From Meloidogyne chitwoodi (lineage: Eukaryota; Nematoda; Chromadorea; Rhabditida; Meloidogynidae): a DNA stretch of 64,000 nucleotides. Of the stretch, positions 22,180 to 33,039 are shown piece after piece. The notes below the pieces were generated by a model, which saw only the letters and a list, made by a program, of their open reading frames with translations, made no database searches and was not told the DNA's origin. The stretch lies in assembly GCA_015183035.1 (NCBI GenBank), contig JACZZP010000019.1:806001-870000 (forward strand). The letters are read 5' to 3'. Numbering within the stretch: the first letter of the stretch is position 1; each line of letters begins with the position of its first letter. The position numbers were made by a program, and so were the translations under genes.

Positions 22180-25075
22180 ATGGCCGAAAGACAGACTCAA
22201 TACAAACATGCTGGAGAAGATAGCGAACCTTTTCATGAAAGCCGTACTGAAAAGGCTGTGTCAATTCAAAAAGAGAAACTTGATGATATGAGTTCAAAGA
22301 GGCACGATATTCCAATTGATGTGTATGTAAAACAACTGAAATATGTAACACTACTTTTCTCTTATAGATTATGCATTGAGGATAATGGAAATGATGGTTG
22401 TGACGATTTTCAAGTAAAAGAATTGGATTTGAAGAGTCAACGATCTGCTCCTATCATTTTGGACATTCATGCTCTCGAACGAGCAATGAAACGTCATCAA
22501 CCCGATAATGGTGAAAATCAAAACTTATAGTAAATTTTATAAATTTGTATTTAAGATTTACTCCAACAACAGTTTATTCCAAATTTAGAATCAATATTAC
22601 AAGGTAAATATCTCTTGTCTCGTCTACGATCTTTCTTTGGCTCAGTTACAAACGTACAACGACGTGGAGAAAATGGAAAACTTTATTTACCGGCTAAAGA
22701 ATTTAATTGGTCATCTCTGCATGGAAATTTAACGATCACCTTCAAATGGTGAGATTTTAATCGTTTTGTTTATTTCGTGCTAGGAAAATTGGGCAGAGTG
22801 AAGAAACAGTACAAAAACTTGCAAGAAAAATACAAAAATACAAGAAAAATACAAAAATACTGAAAAATACAAAAATATCTGAAAAATACATAAAAACACA
22901 AACAAATCAGTAACACAACATTTTTTAAGTGTTTTTGTATTTTTCCTGTATTTTTGTATTTTTGTATTTTCTTGCAAGTTGTTGTACTGTTTCTTCACTG
23001 CCCAATTTTCCGGGAGCCGTTTATTTTACACGCATTTTAATCATACTATTTTTTCTGAATTTTGTTTTCTAGCTATCCAATACTAATTAACGGCAGTGGA
23101 AACAGTGATAATATAAGTATCCCTCAAACTACATCTCATCTTATTCGAATGCAGTTTTTGTCCAAAGAATTTTAGATTGATAACAAAATTGGAATATTGT
23201 ATTGCTTTTTAAAGTAGTAAAAATAAAGTTATTTTGAATAGCTGGACAAGATTGCCCTGTTGAATCAGATGTACGCATTTTTGAGAGATACTTTGCCTCT
23301 CAAGTTGCACCACTGGACAATGAAATGGCCGTTCTTTCTTTTATCAGTTTATGTCGTCTTTCTTCACAACAAATATTTTCTTCATTAGCACAGCTTATGC
23401 TTGTACAAATGGTAAATTTTTAATTCCGAAAATACAAAAATCAGAATTAAAAAATACAAAAATCAGAATTATAAGAAATACAAAAATCAGAACTTAAAAA
23501 ATAACAAAAATCAGAATTATAAAAAATACAAAAATCAGATTATAAAATAAAAAAATCAGAATTTTGAAAGGACATAAATCAGAATTATAAAGTATACAAA
23601 AATCAGAATTATAAAAAAATACAAAAATCAGAATTATAAAAAAATACAAAAATCAGAATTATAAAGTATACAAAAATCAGAATTATAAAAAATACAAAAA
23701 TCAGAATTATAAAAAAATACAAAAATCAGAATTTAAAATAAAAAAAATCAGAATTTTAAAAGGTCATAAATCAGAATTTTAAAAGGTCATAAATCAGAAT
23801 TATTAAAAAATACAAAAATCATAATTATTAAAAAATATAAAAATCAGAATTATTAAAAAATACAAAAATCAGAATTATATAAAATTTATTTAATTAGGAG
23901 CCCGGAGATTATCCTTGGCGTATGGACCTTGAACTTTTACATACTGCTGATGAGCAACGACAAAATCCCTCTATTAACATTCAACAACGTACAAACTCTG
24001 GACAAATTTTAAAAAATGTTTTACAAAGTGTTATGGTCTGCTTTATAAAATTATTTCTAAATAAAAGTTTTTTGGTAAATAGATCACCGAGGATCACTCA
24101 AAATTTCTATTTATTATATATTTATATCCAAATAATGTTGGAAGAATTAATGTGTCGGCGGATCGGCGTCGAATAGTCCTTTGCTACCACATTGAATCGT
24201 AAATAATTTTTTGGGACCTGTACATTTCGTCGCACAAAATTGCACGACATTTTGCCTCTACGGTAAAAAAATTACATTTCGTTTACCAGAGCCCACGATT
24301 TTTTACCGTTGGGACGAAATGTCGTGCAATTTCTGTCGACGAAATGTCTGGACACGAATTTTTTCTTAAAAAATATTTTAAAATTTGATTTAATTACAGT
24401 AATGAATTAACTTTGTGGCATACTTCGACTAGTCAACAGCCGAATGAATTTGACCAACGCATTGCTGATACCATAAAATTTGTATTTTTTGAATTATAAA
24501 AATACAAGAATCAGAATTTAAAAAATACAAAAATAAGAATTTAAAAACAAAAATCAGAATTATAAAAATACAAAAATCAGAATTAAAAAATAACAAAAAT
24601 CAGATTTAAAAAATAAAAAATCAGAATTATAAAAATACAAAAATCAGAATTAAAAAATAACAAAAATCAGATTTAAAAAATAAAAAATCAGAATTTAAAA
24701 ATACAAAAATCAGAATTTAAAAAATACAAAAATAAGAATTTAAAAACAAAAATCAGAATTATAAAAATACAAAAATCAGAATTAAAAAATAACAAAAATC
24801 AGATTTAAAAAATAAAAAATCAGAATTATAAAAATACAAAAATCAGAATTATAAAAATACAAAAATCAGAATTATAAAAATACAAAAATCAGAATTAAAA
24901 AATACAAGAATCAGAATTTAAAAAGAATTATAATAAATTAGAATTTTTTTTTATTTTAATTCAGACTCAGTCAGAAGTACTAAGTAAACAGAATGAAGAA
25001 GGTTCTTCCTTCCAACGGCAACAATGTGTTATATGGCCATGTATAAGAGCTTTACTTGAAGGAAAACATCAATAA
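22180..25075 (+). CDS. Mediator subunit 14, C-terminal part only; possibly broken
   Basis: Exons read (plus): 22180-22322, 22368-22510, 22556-22748, 23073-~23170, 23242-23411, 23898-24035, 24400-24481, 24965-25075. The C-terminal half matches MED14, the backbone subunit of Mediator: LLQQQFIPNLESIL..SRLRSFFGSV, then PQTTSHLIRMQFLS, DVRIFERYFASQVAPLDNEM, LMLVQMEPGDYPWRMDLELL and the last block RQQCVIWPCIRALLEG (family ECTIFAAVRDLMANL). The roughly 1000-residue N-terminal part is absent: the ATG at 22180 opens a charged, unrecognised start (MAERQTQYKHAGEDS). Exons 1-3 join in phase. After exon 4 no GT donor matches the phase at 23242, and exon 6 to 7 (ATG|TAATGAA) also mismatches. It may be a truncated duplicate or decaying gene, or my exon limits may be wrong. 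Confidence 0.6.
22781..23014. mobile_element. fold-back MITE (family 6), copy 1, in MED14 intron
   Basis: Ends GGAAAATTGGGCAGAGTGAA and its complement; arms continue with GAAACAGTACAAAAACTTGC. Further copies: 34817-35787 (split by a nested insertion) and 45768-46078. Confidence 0.8.
23420..23885. repeat. 23-base minisatellite, block 1
   Basis: About 20 imperfect copies of a unit containing ATACAAAAATCAGAATTAT fill the intron between 23411 and 23898. Confidence 0.9.
24214..24357. mobile_element. short fold-back element (family 7), copy 1
   Basis: Arms ACATTTCGTCGCACAAAATTGCACGACAT-type against CGAAATGTCGTGCAATTTCT and a second inner pair around ACGGTAAAAAAAT / ATTTTTTACCGT. A relative is at 58060-58145 in the SPOC gene. 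Confidence 0.65.
24490..24930. repeat. 23-base minisatellite, block 2
   Basis: Same CAAAAATCAGAATT unit as block 1, about 19 copies, in the last MED14 intron. Larger periods of three to four units are visible (a TAACAAAAATCAGATTTAAA variant recurs at regular steps), showing higher-order duplication. Confidence 0.9.
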
Positions 25076-25189
25076 TAAAATTAAAAGATTCAATTTAGAA
25101 ATTTTAATTTTTTACTCTTGACATACAGTTGCTCAAGCTTTTTTTCGTTTAACATTTAAGCGCGTCTTATGTAAATAGGAATTAGACAA

Positions 25190-25615
25190 TCCTTCGGAAT
25201 TGTGGTCCCGATAAAAAATAATTCTGAAAACATGTTTATAGGGGTAATTTGGGACGCTGATCACGAATCTGATGTCAGATTTTGTCTATCACTTGATTTT
25301 ATCTATGATTTTTAATCAAGTACTTGATTTTCGCTGAAAAATTATTTTTCAGCGAAAAAAGAAAGATTATTCGATTCGTGTTATCGAGATGATTCGAATA
25401 GTACCACTTATGTTTATAGAAATGAATATGGACCGAATTACAGCGATAAAAATATCGTAAATCATATCCATGATTAACTAAAAATTGGTAAAATCAAGTG
25501 TTACACAAAATCTGAATTCAGATTCGTGAAAATTACTCCTAGAAACAAGTTTTCATTATTTTTAGATTTTTTTTCGTGGGCCACGATTCCAACCGGAATT
25601 TTTTTTTTGATTCTC
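25190..25615. mobile_element. diverged fold-back element
   Basis: The left part (CGAATCTGATGTCAGATTTTG, ATCACTTGATTTT) pairs with the right part (AAAATCAAGTG, CAAAATCTGAATTCAGATTCG) across an AT-rich loop. Ends are not sharp. Lies downstream of the MED14 stop. Confidence 0.55.
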
Positions 25616-26040
25616 ATAAACTCGACGTTTGGATTTCAGTAAACAATTTTTAAAGTTTAAATATTTAAAACACAACCTAATTTTTTATTTTAATATTTAA
25701 TTTAATAAAAAATTTTGCAAGAAATTTATTAGTAGCTTTTAAATTATTTCTTCCTCTCATTAATTTCCGCTTGCAAGGGAGAGAATAAAGAAATGTAGTT
25801 TGATAGGAGAGAAAAGCAATCAGCTGATAACTGCATGCTTGAGTGAAACGGGTCAAATGAATTTTTCTTTTCTTCATTTAATTTTATTATTCATTAATTC
25901 ATTTTAAAAAATTTTTTTAAAAAATGATTTCTTTCATTGAGTTTCTTCTAAAATTTTTTATTAAATTTTTTTGTAAGTTTGGGCTTCTTTTTGTCAGTTT
26001 TCCTCACACACGAATAAATAAAAAATTTTAAGGTTAAAAA
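25616..26040. promoter_or_regulatory. upstream region of the secreted-protein gene
   Basis: No ORF of its own. The base before ATG 26041 reads TTTTAAGGTTAAAAATG. A TTTAAG or TTTTTGTCAGT tract near 25995 could be a trans-splice acceptor; this is only a possibility. Confidence 0.3.
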
Positions 26041-28260
26041 ATGAAAATATTTTTGACGAAAATCTTAATTCTCCAATGCTTGACAATTTTGTCGATTACA
26101 ATTTTGGTCAATTCTGGATTCGGCTCTGATGATGAGACTCATCAAATGAGTGAAACAAGTGAGAATCCGAGAATTGAACATGAAGGTGTAGTCTTAAGCA
26201 GAGAGGAAAAGTTAAAACGAAAAATGAAAGCAAGCGGAAGCGCAAGTAGATCATTTAATCTACAAAGACTTAGTCAAAAGTCTATGGGAGAAAGACCAAA
26301 CGGTATTAATATTTCTATTTACCTAAGATTAAGGAGTTCACCAGTGATCGGCAAGTTCCAGTTCCGGAACTGGAACTACATTTTTCTGGAACTGGTTCGG
26401 AACTGGAACCATGGAACTACCAAATTTTTGGAACTGGCTCTGAAACTAGTTCCGTAACTGGAACTGGCCCGGAACTAGTTCCTTACCCCACAATAGTTCC
26501 GGAACTGGAACTATGAAAATTAAAAATGCAGTTCTGGAACTGAACTAGTTCCGTTGAAATTTTGGAACTTGCCGATCACTGGAGTTTACATTCTATTTTC
26601 TCTTTTAATGATCTTTAAAACTAGCAAAGCGTTTTGAATTGCTATTATATCTATCGGGATAAATCTGATCACAGTGATGCAAAATTTCAAAATTTCCACG
26701 GAACTAGTTCCAGTTCAGGAACTGCATTTTTAATTTTTCATTCTCCAGTTCCGGAACTAATGTGGGGTGAGGAACTAGTTCAGGACCAGTTCTATTTCCG
26801 GAACTATTTCCGGAAATAGTTCACAGTCCAAAATTTGGTAGTTCCAGTTCCGGAACTGGAAATTTTGCATCAGTGTTCCAATAAGATAAAAATATTTATA
26901 TATATTTTTTAAATTTAGCCAAAATTATCAAGAATTTGGAATATTACTATAAAATTTTGACTTCGATTTTAAACAAAAAATCGGATTTAAATGAAATTTC
27001 TAAAGTGATTAATGAGATCAATCATCTAAATCCAGAAATTAAAAACTTCTTTTCAAGTGTTAAACGTTATAAAAAATTTTTAGAATTTTTTAAATATAAT
27101 AATAAAAATATAAAAAAGAGACAGGTAAATTTATTTAATTTTAAATTTATTGTTGTTCATTCAATCAAACCTTTTATTTATTTAAAAATTGATGCTTGTA
27201 AGGCGGAATTCTAACTCTGCGCCTAAATGGCTATACACCAGTGATGAGTAAAGACCGGATTTTTAGGAGAGAAAAAAGTGTCAACTGACCTTAGCTGACC
27301 ACTGTCTCTCCGACGGTTAACTTTATCACTCGTTTGTAAGAGACGTAGAAAAGTAGTGGTCAGCAGAGATAATATTTAAAATTCCTTTTGTAAAATTCCT
27401 TTTTATTTTATACAATTTTCTCTACTTACCACTACTTTTCTACGTCTCTTACAAACGAGTGATTAAGTTAACCGTCGGAGAGACAGTGGTCAGCTATGGT
27501 CAGTTGACACTTTTTTCTCACTTAAAAATCCGGTCTTTAGTGATGAGCAAAATTGAAAAATAAAATAAGAAATCGGAAACAAAATGTAAAAAAATAAAAA
27601 CCGAAATCCAAAATAAAAATGACCTAAAAACCCGAAATTTCCGAAATAGAAATCTGAAACACCCAAAAAATCTTTAAAATTTTTTTAGAAATTTTAAAGA
27701 TTTTTATCCAAAACTATGCAGGAATACAAGAGCGAAATCTCAAAAAACCCGCGCATATCTCCCGCAACGGACTCTAATTATTTCAAATAAAAAAAAAAAT
27801 ATATTTAAAAATTTAGGAATTTGTCAAACTAATTAATTTGTTAGAAGGGCATAAATTTATTGAAATATTGGAAGTTTTAGAATTTTATTATAATTCGTCT
27901 AAAAGTCACGAGAATAAAAAAATTTATGAAATTTTTAATATAAATTGTGATAAATTGAAAACAAAGATGGAAGCTATTGGTGTTATTATAAAAGGAGAAA
28001 CAGAAACTGATGAACAAATTAATCTAGAAATTAATCAATTTTTTGGAAACGCGGGGAATAAAGGAAAAAGTGTGCTAAAAAATTTTAGTTCTTTCAATTG
28101 CATTAATTCCGGGGGATATGAAGAGATTGGTGAAGGAGAATCTGAGAAAGAGGAGGAAATTGAAGGAAGTAAAAAATCAAAGTTGATGAAAAAGTTTAAT
28201 TCTTTCAATTGTTCTAATCCCATGGGATATGAGGAAATTGATAATGATGAAGAGGATTAA
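26041..28260 (+). CDS. secreted acidic/basic protein with a C-terminal repeat, effector-like
   Basis: Three exons: 26041-26302, 26919-27124, 27817-28260; 912 bases, 303 residues, both introns GT/AG and in phase (phase 1, then 0). Residues 1-28 are a signal peptide (MKIFLTKILILQCLTILSIT...), with no later membrane segment. Then an acidic stretch, a helical middle region (NLEYYYKILTSILNKKSDLN; LLEGHKFIEILEVLEFYYN) and an acidic C-terminus that contains one unit twice: LKNFSSFNCINSGGYEEI and MKKFNSFNCSNPMGYEEI. No family recognised. Intron 1 holds two family 1 MITEs, intron 2 a hAT-type MITE. Its 3' end is duplicated at 41155-41255. The profile (secreted, small, lineage-specific) suits a parasite effector, which is inference. 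Confidence 0.75.
26342..26581. mobile_element. MITE family 1, best copy, with 8-bp duplication
   Basis: Terminal inverted repeats CAGTGATCGGCAAGTTCC and complement; flanks GAGTTCAC (26334-26341) and GAGTTTAC (26582-26589) differ at one base. Start CAGTG and 8-bp duplication fit hAT. Internal GTTCC/GGAAC palindromes. Confidence 0.85.
26673..26880. mobile_element. MITE family 1, variant copy
   Basis: Ends CAGTGATGCAAAATTTC and the complement of CACTGATGCAAAATTTCC around the same GTTCCGGAAC core. Confidence 0.8.
27249..27539. mobile_element. hAT-type MITE (family 4), copy 2
   Basis: Ends TAAAGACCGG and CCGGTCTTTA; arms share GCTGACCACTGTCTCTCCG with 10348-10636. Perfect 8-bp duplication GTGATGAG at 27241-27248 and 27540-27547. 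Located in intron 2 of the secreted-protein gene. Confidence 0.9.
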
Positions 28261-28992
28261 GAAAATGAAAAAGTCGAAAAGAAATTGAACAAAACAAATT
28301 AACTCAAAGAAAAATTTTTTTTAATTTTTAACAAACAGTCGGCGTCAAAAATAAGCTAAAAAAGTAAATGGGAGAATGGGGAATTTTTTTTTTTGGAAAT
28401 TCCCAATTCTTTCGAAAACGTGGAAATTTGTTTTTTTTTGGAAATTCCCAATTCCCCCGAAAATGGAAATTCATATTTTGCGGTAAATCAGTAGATCCAT
28501 GTTAAGCTGGAAACAAAGCTTTTTAGTATTAAATTTTCAAAATTATTAAAATATTTGTGACACGACTGTATTTCTCTTAGTGAGACACTGTTATTCATGC
28601 ATTTCATAACTGCATAAAAAATTTATTCAATTTTTAATATTTATTCTCAGTATAAAAATACCTTATTTCATAAAATAAAGCCCTGTGAGATCAGTGATGG
28701 GAAAGTTCCAATTCCGGAACTACATAGTTCTGGAACTATGAAAATAAAAAATGCAGTTCCGGAACTGGAACTAGTTCCGTTGAAATTTTGGAACTTTTGC
28801 ATCACTGCTTGGGATCCATTTTTCTTTCATCCTATACATTCATATAATCAAGAATAACTTACTCTTAGGTATGTTTGTATTGTTATCACGTATTCTTTTA
28901 TTTTGAAGAAATCACTTCCTTCCATTGGTGAAATTAGCACAAATTTCTGACAGTTTTCCCTGAATCATTTTATTTTTTAAAAGAGAAAATAT
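28261..28992. other. 3' region and repeats without a gene
   Basis: 28372-28470 holds a GGAAATTCCCAATTC inverted pair. 28692-28806 is a short family 1 MITE (CAGTGATGGGAAAGTTCC at the left end, GCATCACTG at the right). The rest is AT-rich. Confidence 0.6.
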
Positions 28993-29244
28993 TTAAAAGA
29001 AAAAGTATATAAAAGAAAAAATCAATCCAATGGCCAATATTTTCCCCAAGCGATATAATTTCTTCAAAAATGTCTCCTTCACCAATAATTTTCCTCCACA
29101 TAAATTCTGCAAAATAACTGTCCAAATGGTGGCATGCTGTTCCCCAATGTTTCTTATTACGCCTCTAGTTTTGTGTAGAAGACCTCGATCTTGTAAAAAT
29201 TCGATGGCATCTTTTTCAGTTGTTGGCAAATCCCAAATTTTCAT
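28993..29244 (-). pseudogene. N-terminal fragment of a Merlin/ISXO2-like transposase
   Basis: 83 codons. It begins MKIWDLPTTEKDAIEFLQDR and GLLHKTR, which resembles the N-terminal region that precedes the zinc-ribbon in eukaryotic Merlin (IS1595/ISXO2-like) transposases. The expected Cys and His ligands are missing or shifted (GVIRNIGEQHATIW) and the DDE core is absent, so it is a decayed fragment. Recognition is by pattern memory. Confidence 0.45.
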
Positions 29245-29773
29245 TATAAAGTAAATAGAATAATAAAATCAAAATAATAGACTGAAACTAAATAAAATAT
29301 CAAATTTAAAAAAATAAATTTTAAAATAGAATACAATAAAATGTACTTTTTTATTTATTCTTGTCTTTTTATATATTAATAAATTTTGTCCGCAAAAAAA
29401 AAAGTCCGCAAAAGTGCGCAGGGATAACGTAAAAGTACCCAAATTTAAAGTTTATATGTTTAAAATATAACCCTAATATTTTAAAATTATGGAAATTAAA
29501 TAATTAAAGAAATTAAAGAGAAAAAATGTGGGAAGAAAAGGATTAAGGAAATTAGAAGTTAAAAATAGAAACAAACTTGACTAGTTGACCATTGCATAAC
29601 CTTATGTTGTGTATTTATTACAACACGTTTACGAATCGAATAAAAGATTTATTAAATAAAATAAAAATTAATATTTGGTCTTTAAGAATTGCAATAAATG
29701 AAGCAGTGAATAATAATCAAAAGTAACCAACTGACAACTAAAGGGAATGGGGACTGAACTTATATAGACAACC

Positions 29774-30141
29774 AGGAGCAGTTCAAGTGAGTCCGCACAA
29801 GTGAGTCCCGACACAACTGAGTCCCCGTTTTAAATACTAGAGAGAGAGGCAAAATCACATTTTCGGGATCCCGATCCGGGATTTTTTTCAACAGTGATCG
29901 GGAGGGATTTTTCTGAATTAATCTCGGAAAATCCCGAATCCCGAAAAATCCCAACAATTCAAAAAACCGGGATTTCTGGACCAGGATCCCGGTAAATCCC
30001 GACCGGAATCCCTCACGTGCCGGTCTCTAGTCTTTACAACGGGGACTCAGTTATGCCGGGACTCAGTTATGCCGGGACTCAGTTATGCCGGGACTCAGTT
30101 GTGCGGACTCAGTTGTGCCGGGACTCAGTTGAGGTGTACCC
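29774..30141. mobile_element. MITE family 2, second copy, with 28-base flanking repeat
   Basis: Ends GGAGCAGTTCAAGTGAGTCC and the complement of GGGTACACCTCAACTGAGTC, as at 7104. The right arm has four tandem TGCCGGGACTCAGTT units. A second nested palindrome (29860-30010) is built of CGGGATCCCG words. Flanks repeat AATGGGGACTGAACTTATAT and continue for 28 bases (29746-29773 and 30142-30169). Confidence 0.75.
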
Positions 30142-30361
30142 AATGGGGACTGAACTTATATAGGCAACCTAGTGGGAAGACAGAGAAATAGCATAATGCC
30201 AAAAAGGGTCAATTTAAATTAAGTCATTTGAGTATCTCTAACACCTTACATGTTTCTAAAACAATTAGACAAACTAAAAATGTTACAGTTAAAAATAATT
30301 AATATAAGACACTAAATTTTAAAAAAATGTCTTAAGACAAAAAAATTTAAATAAAATGTCT

Positions 30362-30969
30362 TAAGAGTGCTGGGTCGAAATTTCGAAGTTCGAGATTTCG
30401 GGGTTTTTATTTCGAGTCCCGGAATTTTGGGCTCTGGAAAGTTGGGCTCTAAGATTTTTCGGAAAGTTGGGCTCCAACTTTTCGGAATTTTGGGCTCAAT
30501 TGGAAAGTTGGGCTCTAACTGAAAAAAAGTGAAAAAGCGGAATTTTGGGCTCTAGAATTTTGGGCTCCGGAGGAATTTTGGGCTCTAAGTGAATAAATAC
30601 CTATCCATTTTAGGGCCCATGGCCGGTTGGTCTTCGCGCAAACTTGGATCTATTGATAGTGTTTTATCACTTATCCATTTTTCAGTCGTTCCGCTCGACA
30701 TTTACTCTAATATATATAAGTTATATGACAACGTTTATTCACTTAGAGCCAAAATTCCTCCGGAGCCCAAAATTCTAGAGCCCAAAATTCCGCTTTTTTC
30801 ACTTTTTTTCAGTTAGAGCCCAACTTTCCGAAAAATCTAGAGCCCAACTTTCCAGAGCCCAAAATTCCGGACACCTTTTATTTCGAATAATTTCGATTTA
30901 GCGAAATTATAAAATTTCGATTTCGAAAGAATTTTATTTCGACTTTTTCCCAATTTCGACCCAGCCCTG
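30362..30969. mobile_element. long fold-back element with nested fragment
   Basis: Arms of about 240 bases: TGCTGGGTCGAAATT...against AATTTCGACCCAGCCCTGG, with AATTTTGGGCTCT and AAAGTTGGGCTCT repeated in each. The loop holds a fragment of family 5 (CCCATGGCCGGTTGG). Confidence 0.8.
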
Positions 30970-31299
30970 GTCTTAAGACACTAAATTTAAAAGAAAGGTC
31001 TCGAGACATAAAATTTTTATAAATGTATATGTTGCTTTAACGACAAATTTACTATTCAATAAGAGAATTTTTATAGCCTCTAATTAAATCAATCTGTCAT
31101 TCATTTACCTTTTTTAGCCCTCTTTTTTTTAAATTTTTTTTAAATATTTTATGTAATTTTAAATTTATTAAATTTTATTTTATTTACATATTATTAATAA
31201 GTTAAATAAAACCTATATAATACAATAAGTATAACCTAAATTTAATCAGTTAAATTTAGAAAAAATTATTTAACGATTCCAAAAGTTTTAAAATTAAAA

Positions 31300-32245
31300 A
31301 TGAATTGTTTAAAAACTTTTGTACTCACACTGCTAGTAATTCTGATTATTTACGAAATTCAAATTCTTGATGCGTGCTTGACTGGATGCGGTGGGGCATC
31401 GGATGTACATGGTAAATATTTTTTAAAGTTTTCTTCTAGAGAATAGAAAAGAAAATCATTTATTTAAAATAATTAAATGAAATATTCAGAACCAAGACCA
31501 CCCGTCCATCTTCGTAGACAACAATTTTCACATCCTATGTCTTTACCAACAGAAGGTCAAACTTTACCTATACCACCGCCAGGTGAATGTTTGAATTTTT
31601 TAAACTAAAAAATTTTTTTTATAAAATTTTACCAAGTGAAAATAAATATAGAAAGTAAATATTAATTAGGGTTTTTGTCTCAACAGTTTTTCGACTTTAT
31701 TAAATTCTATATTAAAAATAGGTAATTTAAAACGGCTCATCGAACCAAATAACTTTTCTGTAGAGTAAATTTTTAATCTAAAAATGAGTTTTCGATCACC
31801 CTCTGAGTAAATTTCTAAAAATATTTTCTTATAAAAAAGGATCAAGTGTTAGACCTGAACGAAGACATGATGTTCTACCTCAACCAGTAGGTGGTATGTT
31901 TAATTTTATTTTTTATTTGTGTAAAAATATACAACATTAAGAAAATATTAGGTTTTGATTTTCGATAAAGTTAGGCATCGTTAGTGCAAGAGATCGGACA
32001 AGACCTAGATCTGGATTTTTCTTGGATCCAAAGTCCAGTTCAATAAATTTAATCAGATCAAATATTTAAAATTCCGATTTCTAGTTGACACAATAAAATT
32101 AAAATAACTCTTACTTATTATTTTTTAATAAAAAAATTTCCTCTTATGATTACACTCTGTGTAGTTTTGAACTAATTTATATATTTAAGGCACCCCTCCG
32201 CTTCGAGAATCTCGTTCTTATCGTGTCAGTTATCATCACGACTAG
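31300..32245 (+). CDS. secreted mosaic Pro-rich protein, array copy A (intact)
   Basis: Four exons: 31300-31411, 31490-31582, 31840-31893, 32190-32245; 315 bases, 104 residues, all GT/AG, all introns phase 1. Exon 1 encodes the array's signal peptide (MNCLKTFVLTLLVILIIYEI..., cleavage likely after ILDA) and a Cys/Gly linker (CLTGCGGASDVH). Exon 2: EPRPPVHLRRQQFSHPMSLP then TEGQTLPIPPPG. Exon 3: SSVRPERRHDVLPQPVGG. Exon 4: TPPLRESRSYRVSYHHD and stop. After processing this would give short Pro/Arg/His-rich peptides outside the cell. No known family; the build resembles nematode secreted peptide effectors. It is the shortest and cleanest of four copies. Confidence 0.75.
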
Positions 32246-32399
32246 AGCAAGTGATGCACACCTTACAAATATTATTTGAAGATGAAATATTATTTTTGCA
32301 AAAAAAAAATGGAATGGATACCTAAAGTATACAAGTTGCTTGACGTTTCTATGTTAAAAAACTTTAAAAAATTATTTTAAAAACTAAAATTTAAAGTTT

Positions 32400-32700
32400 T
32401 TTCCATAATTATTAGAGCTTGAGAAATTTTCTTCTAAAATTTTGTATTAATTTAAATTTTTTTCAGTTTAATCCAAGCTCTAATAAGCAACACTATTTTG
32501 TAAATTTAACCAATTTTTCCATTTATCTAGCTTTGTAGACAAAAATCCGATATTGTTGACCCTCGGATTTATTATTCTAATCGGCATTTATTCCCCCGAT
32601 TATGATAAAGGATTTTTTGAATTTTTTTAATATTGTTTGAATAATACAAGTAAAAATTTAGTCACCGAACAGGTTTCGAACCTGCAACCTCCCTAAAGGG
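32400..32700. repeat. array 3' block, copy A
   Basis: A conserved block that follows every array gene: a long hairpin whose feet are TTATTAGAGCTTGAGAAA and TCCAAGCTCTAATAA, then AAAAATCCGATATTGTTGAC with CCTCGGATTTATT (a second small hairpin), then CATTTATTCCCCCGATTATG, ending with a tRNA-T-arm-like GGTTTCGAACCTGCAACC. Other copies: 40740-41030, 44470-44720, 48415-48675. Confidence 0.75.
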
Positions 32701-33039
32701 CAAGCCGAAATTTTTGGACCAGAACTTCGGGACTTTCGCTTCGAATTTTAAATTTCTCTCCAACACTTGAATTTAGAATTAACTTCATTTTTAAGTATTT
32801 TTTAATAAATTATTGAACAGTTAGGGTCTTTTGGAAAGGCGAATAAACCAATTTTGTTAAAAATTAAGCGCCAGTCTCGAAGCTTCGGTAGCTCACCTCT
32901 TAAGTGTATTCTCACACAAATAGATGTCTAAGAGCTAAAAAATATCGAAAATTAAAAAATATTAAAATCGAAAACTTTTTCAAATAATGTTGGATATGAA
33001 CGTTGGTCTTTTATAGACACCTTCACCACAAGGCGGCCA
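32701..33039. repeat. degraded repeat sequence incl. an LTR fragment
   Basis: 32705-32770 resembles the GACCAGAACTTCGGGACTT text seen at 44725. 32990-33025 (TGTTGGATATGAACGTTGGT then CTTTTATAGACACC) is the end of the LTR-like element of 46995-47245 in inverse orientation. Confidence 0.5.

Noticed and set aside
22780..22998. Minus-strand Phe-rich membrane-protein-like frame
   Set aside because: Entirely inside a fold-back MITE; similar frames appear at 45764-46113 for the same reason.
32655..32700. tRNA gene at the end of the array 3' block
   Set aside because: Only the T-arm-like palindrome is present; no A box or acceptor stem could be found upstream.
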